The position numbers and the translations under genes were made by a program. A DNA stretch of 64,000 bases, taken from positions 806,001-870,000 of the forward strand of contig NZ_WWFG01000001.1 of the NCBI RefSeq assembly GCF_026127265.1, in the 5' to 3' direction. Under the pieces are notes generated by a model that ran no database searches, was not told the origin of the DNA, and saw nothing but the letters and a program-made list of their open reading frames with translations. This document shows, one piece after another, positions 63,120 through 64,000 of this stretch (position 1 is the first letter of the stretch; each line of letters begins with the position of its first letter). This stretch comes from Nostoc sp. KVJ3 (GTDB lineage Bacteria > Cyanobacteriota > Cyanobacteriia > Cyanobacteriales > Nostocaceae).

Positions 63120-63359
63120 TCAGTCACTACCTTTATCATCATTAGATTGATCTGAATCTTCCCCTGTCGCCCAATGACCTGTCGTACCAGCAACCGTGGA
63201 AACGGTTGTAGGTTCACTACTTCCTCCCATTTCAATTATGTTAGAAGTTTGTGTTTTTGGATCATAATCCCACTTTTCAGGAAGAGGAATGTAACCACGC
63301 TTCGTTAGATCGAAATTTTCACGAACTAGCATTCCAATTGGAGTAGCAGTTTTCATCAT
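63120..63359 (-). CDS. Candidate graspetide precursor peptide
   Basis: The 79-residue peptide starts at ATG 63359 (an in-frame TTG at 63365 and ATG 63356 are alternatives) with GAGG six bases upstream. The first half, MMKTATPIGMLVRENFDLTKRG...LPEKWDYDPKTQTS, looks like a leader; it has no PFFARFL motif as in microviridins. The last 30 residues are rich in donors and acceptors for ester or amide links: TTVSTVAGTTGHWATGEDSD and then QSNDDKGSD. A Thr/Ser-rich stretch followed by clustered Glu and Asp suits graspetide cores, with a single Lys. Its place upstream of the GNAT and ATP-grasp genes supports this role. The ring pattern cannot be predicted. Confidence 0.72.
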   Translation of the reverse strand: MMKTATPIGMLVRENFDLTKRGYIPLPEKWDYDPKTQTSNIIEMGGSSEPTTVSTVAGTTGHWATGEDSDQSNDDKGSD

Positions 63360-63365
63360 CTTCAA

Positions 63366-63690
63366 CCTCTATAAGGTGCATTTAATTATCTATTGGGAAT
63401 ACTCTCAATCAAATATGAGGGTAGTATGAGTTTTCCAAGAATTATTTTGCTGAGATTCTGCGATCGCCTACAGCACAAGCTTTACAGCTAACTAATGTTG
63501 GTCACAGGAACAATAGAGCGTCCCAAGCAATATCGGTGCGGGATGCACTTACTTAACGCTCTCTTATTACTCTCGTCAGATGAAATTTAAAACCCTATTT
63601 TCATGTTAGTTCTCGTAGGCGGACGAAAGCCTGTGTAGCCGCGACTTCCAGTCGCCTCGATTATTCTTTTTCCATAGTCATAAAAGAGCA
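63366..63690. other. Intergenic region upstream of candidate precursor
   Basis: The 325-bp spacer lies between the partial gene at 63691 and the peptide gene. It holds a GTAGCCGCGACTTCCAGTCGC-type dispersed repeat at about 63636-63656 and AT-rich DNA that could carry the promoter for the peptide, GNAT and ATP-grasp genes. No gene is seen. Confidence 0.4.
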
Positions 63691-63999
63691 TCAATTTTTT
63701 AATCTATCCATAAACTTGAGAATTACCAAGCTGACATCCTCACGTTCTTTCAAAAGCATTGGGATGATTGAATCAACACTCTGTTTCATTTCTGCATAGC
63801 TAGAGACAGCATGATTTCTATAGGAAGGAGATGGAATTGCTTCTTGATTTTTGGGAATAGCAGGATTTAACTGACGGACTTGCGATCGCAACCTATCAAT
63901 TCTGACCTGCACTTCTTTATTTTTGACATTATTCGTTGGTTTAGACTGACGCTTTAACCTAATCAGTGCTTCCACCATCTCCTCATCTAACGGTGAAGT
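63691..63999 (-). CDS. Unknown helical protein, 5' end outside window
   Basis: The frame ends at 63691 and is open to the window edge, so the start is uncertain; ATG 63978 is possible but has no properly spaced ribosome-binding site. The visible 95 residues from that ATG are helical and charged (ALIRLKRQSKPTNNVKNKEVQVRIDRLRSQVRQLNP, then MKQSVDSIIPMLLKEREDVSLVILKFMDRLKN). I recognise no family. It is upstream of the candidate precursor gene on the same strand but separated by 331 bases from its start, so its link to that cluster is unclear. Confidence 0.55.
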   Translation of the reverse strand, partial: TSPLDEEMVEALIRLKRQSKPTNNVKNKEVQVRIDRLRSQVRQLNPAIPKNQEAIPSPSYRNHAVSSYAEMKQSVDSIIPMLLKEREDVSLVILKFMDRLKN

Positions 64000-64000
64000 T

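Noticed and set aside
1..64000. tRNA or rRNA genes
   Set aside because: No cloverleaf with a GTTCRAnYC arm and matching acceptor stem, and no rRNA-like sequence, was recognised by eye; a tRNAscan run would be decisive.

Overview
The window is a stretch of chromosome from a filamentous, probably heterocyst-forming cyanobacterium of the Nostoc/Anabaena type. Three things point there. A complete beta-carboxysome operon faces an NDH-1 CO2-uptake operon. GCGATCGC (HIP1) octamers are scattered through genes on both strands. Non-coding DNA is full of heptameric short tandem repeats (CCCAATT, GCCTAAT, GTTATGA, TAAAATC, AATTACG) and small palindromic dispersed repeats. No tRNA, rRNA or CRISPR array was seen.

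Layout. 1-8.4 kb: a CAAD-domain membrane protein, a frameshifted 7TM-HD (HDIG) phosphohydrolase, a degenerate ADP-ribosylglycohydrolase homologue, a 46-residue ORF in tandem with aroQ, and topA. 8.8-16.9 kb: a two-gene unit ending in a DUF6745-like protein whose first gene carries an exact 54-bp duplication, an AbrB-type membrane protein, a DUF1838 protein, a MITE, an ABC exporter, a YdcF-like protein that seems internally deleted, and galE. 17.4-30.3 kb: a SafE/UreH-like membrane protein overlapping a secreted protein gene, an OlsB-like N-acyltransferase, two tandem GT39 paralogues, a DUF4079 protein, cobU, and a polysaccharide cluster (GT2, GT2, WcaF-like).

30.5-41.8 kb is the inorganic-carbon region. 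A LysR regulator and ccmO-ccmN-ccmM-ccmL-ccmK1-ccmK2 lie on the minus strand; ndhF4-ndhD4-cupB lie divergently on the plus strand. The NDH-1/Cup complex hydrates incoming CO2 to bicarbonate and the carboxysome shell and CcmM/CcmN organise Rubisco and carbonic anhydrase. ccmM has an internal GTG preceded by AAGGAG that would yield the short, SSU-repeat-only form.

41.8-61 kb is an accessory region: a Uma2 protein, a DUF3368 toxin fragment next to a decayed IS1182-type element, then a long run of genes for exported or envelope proteins (TPS/haemagglutinin-like protein, an esterase/SGNH/MBOAT operon for likely polysaccharide O-acetylation, a class 3 lipase paired with an outer-membrane barrel, a TPR-CHAT protein and several unrecognised secreted proteins).

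61.4-63.4 kb is the most interesting locus: an ATP-grasp ligase of the MvdC/MvdD type, a GNAT acetyltransferase and a 79-residue leader-core-like peptide, together a candidate graspetide (omega-ester-linked RiPP) gene cluster whose core does not contain the microviridin TxKxPSD motif.
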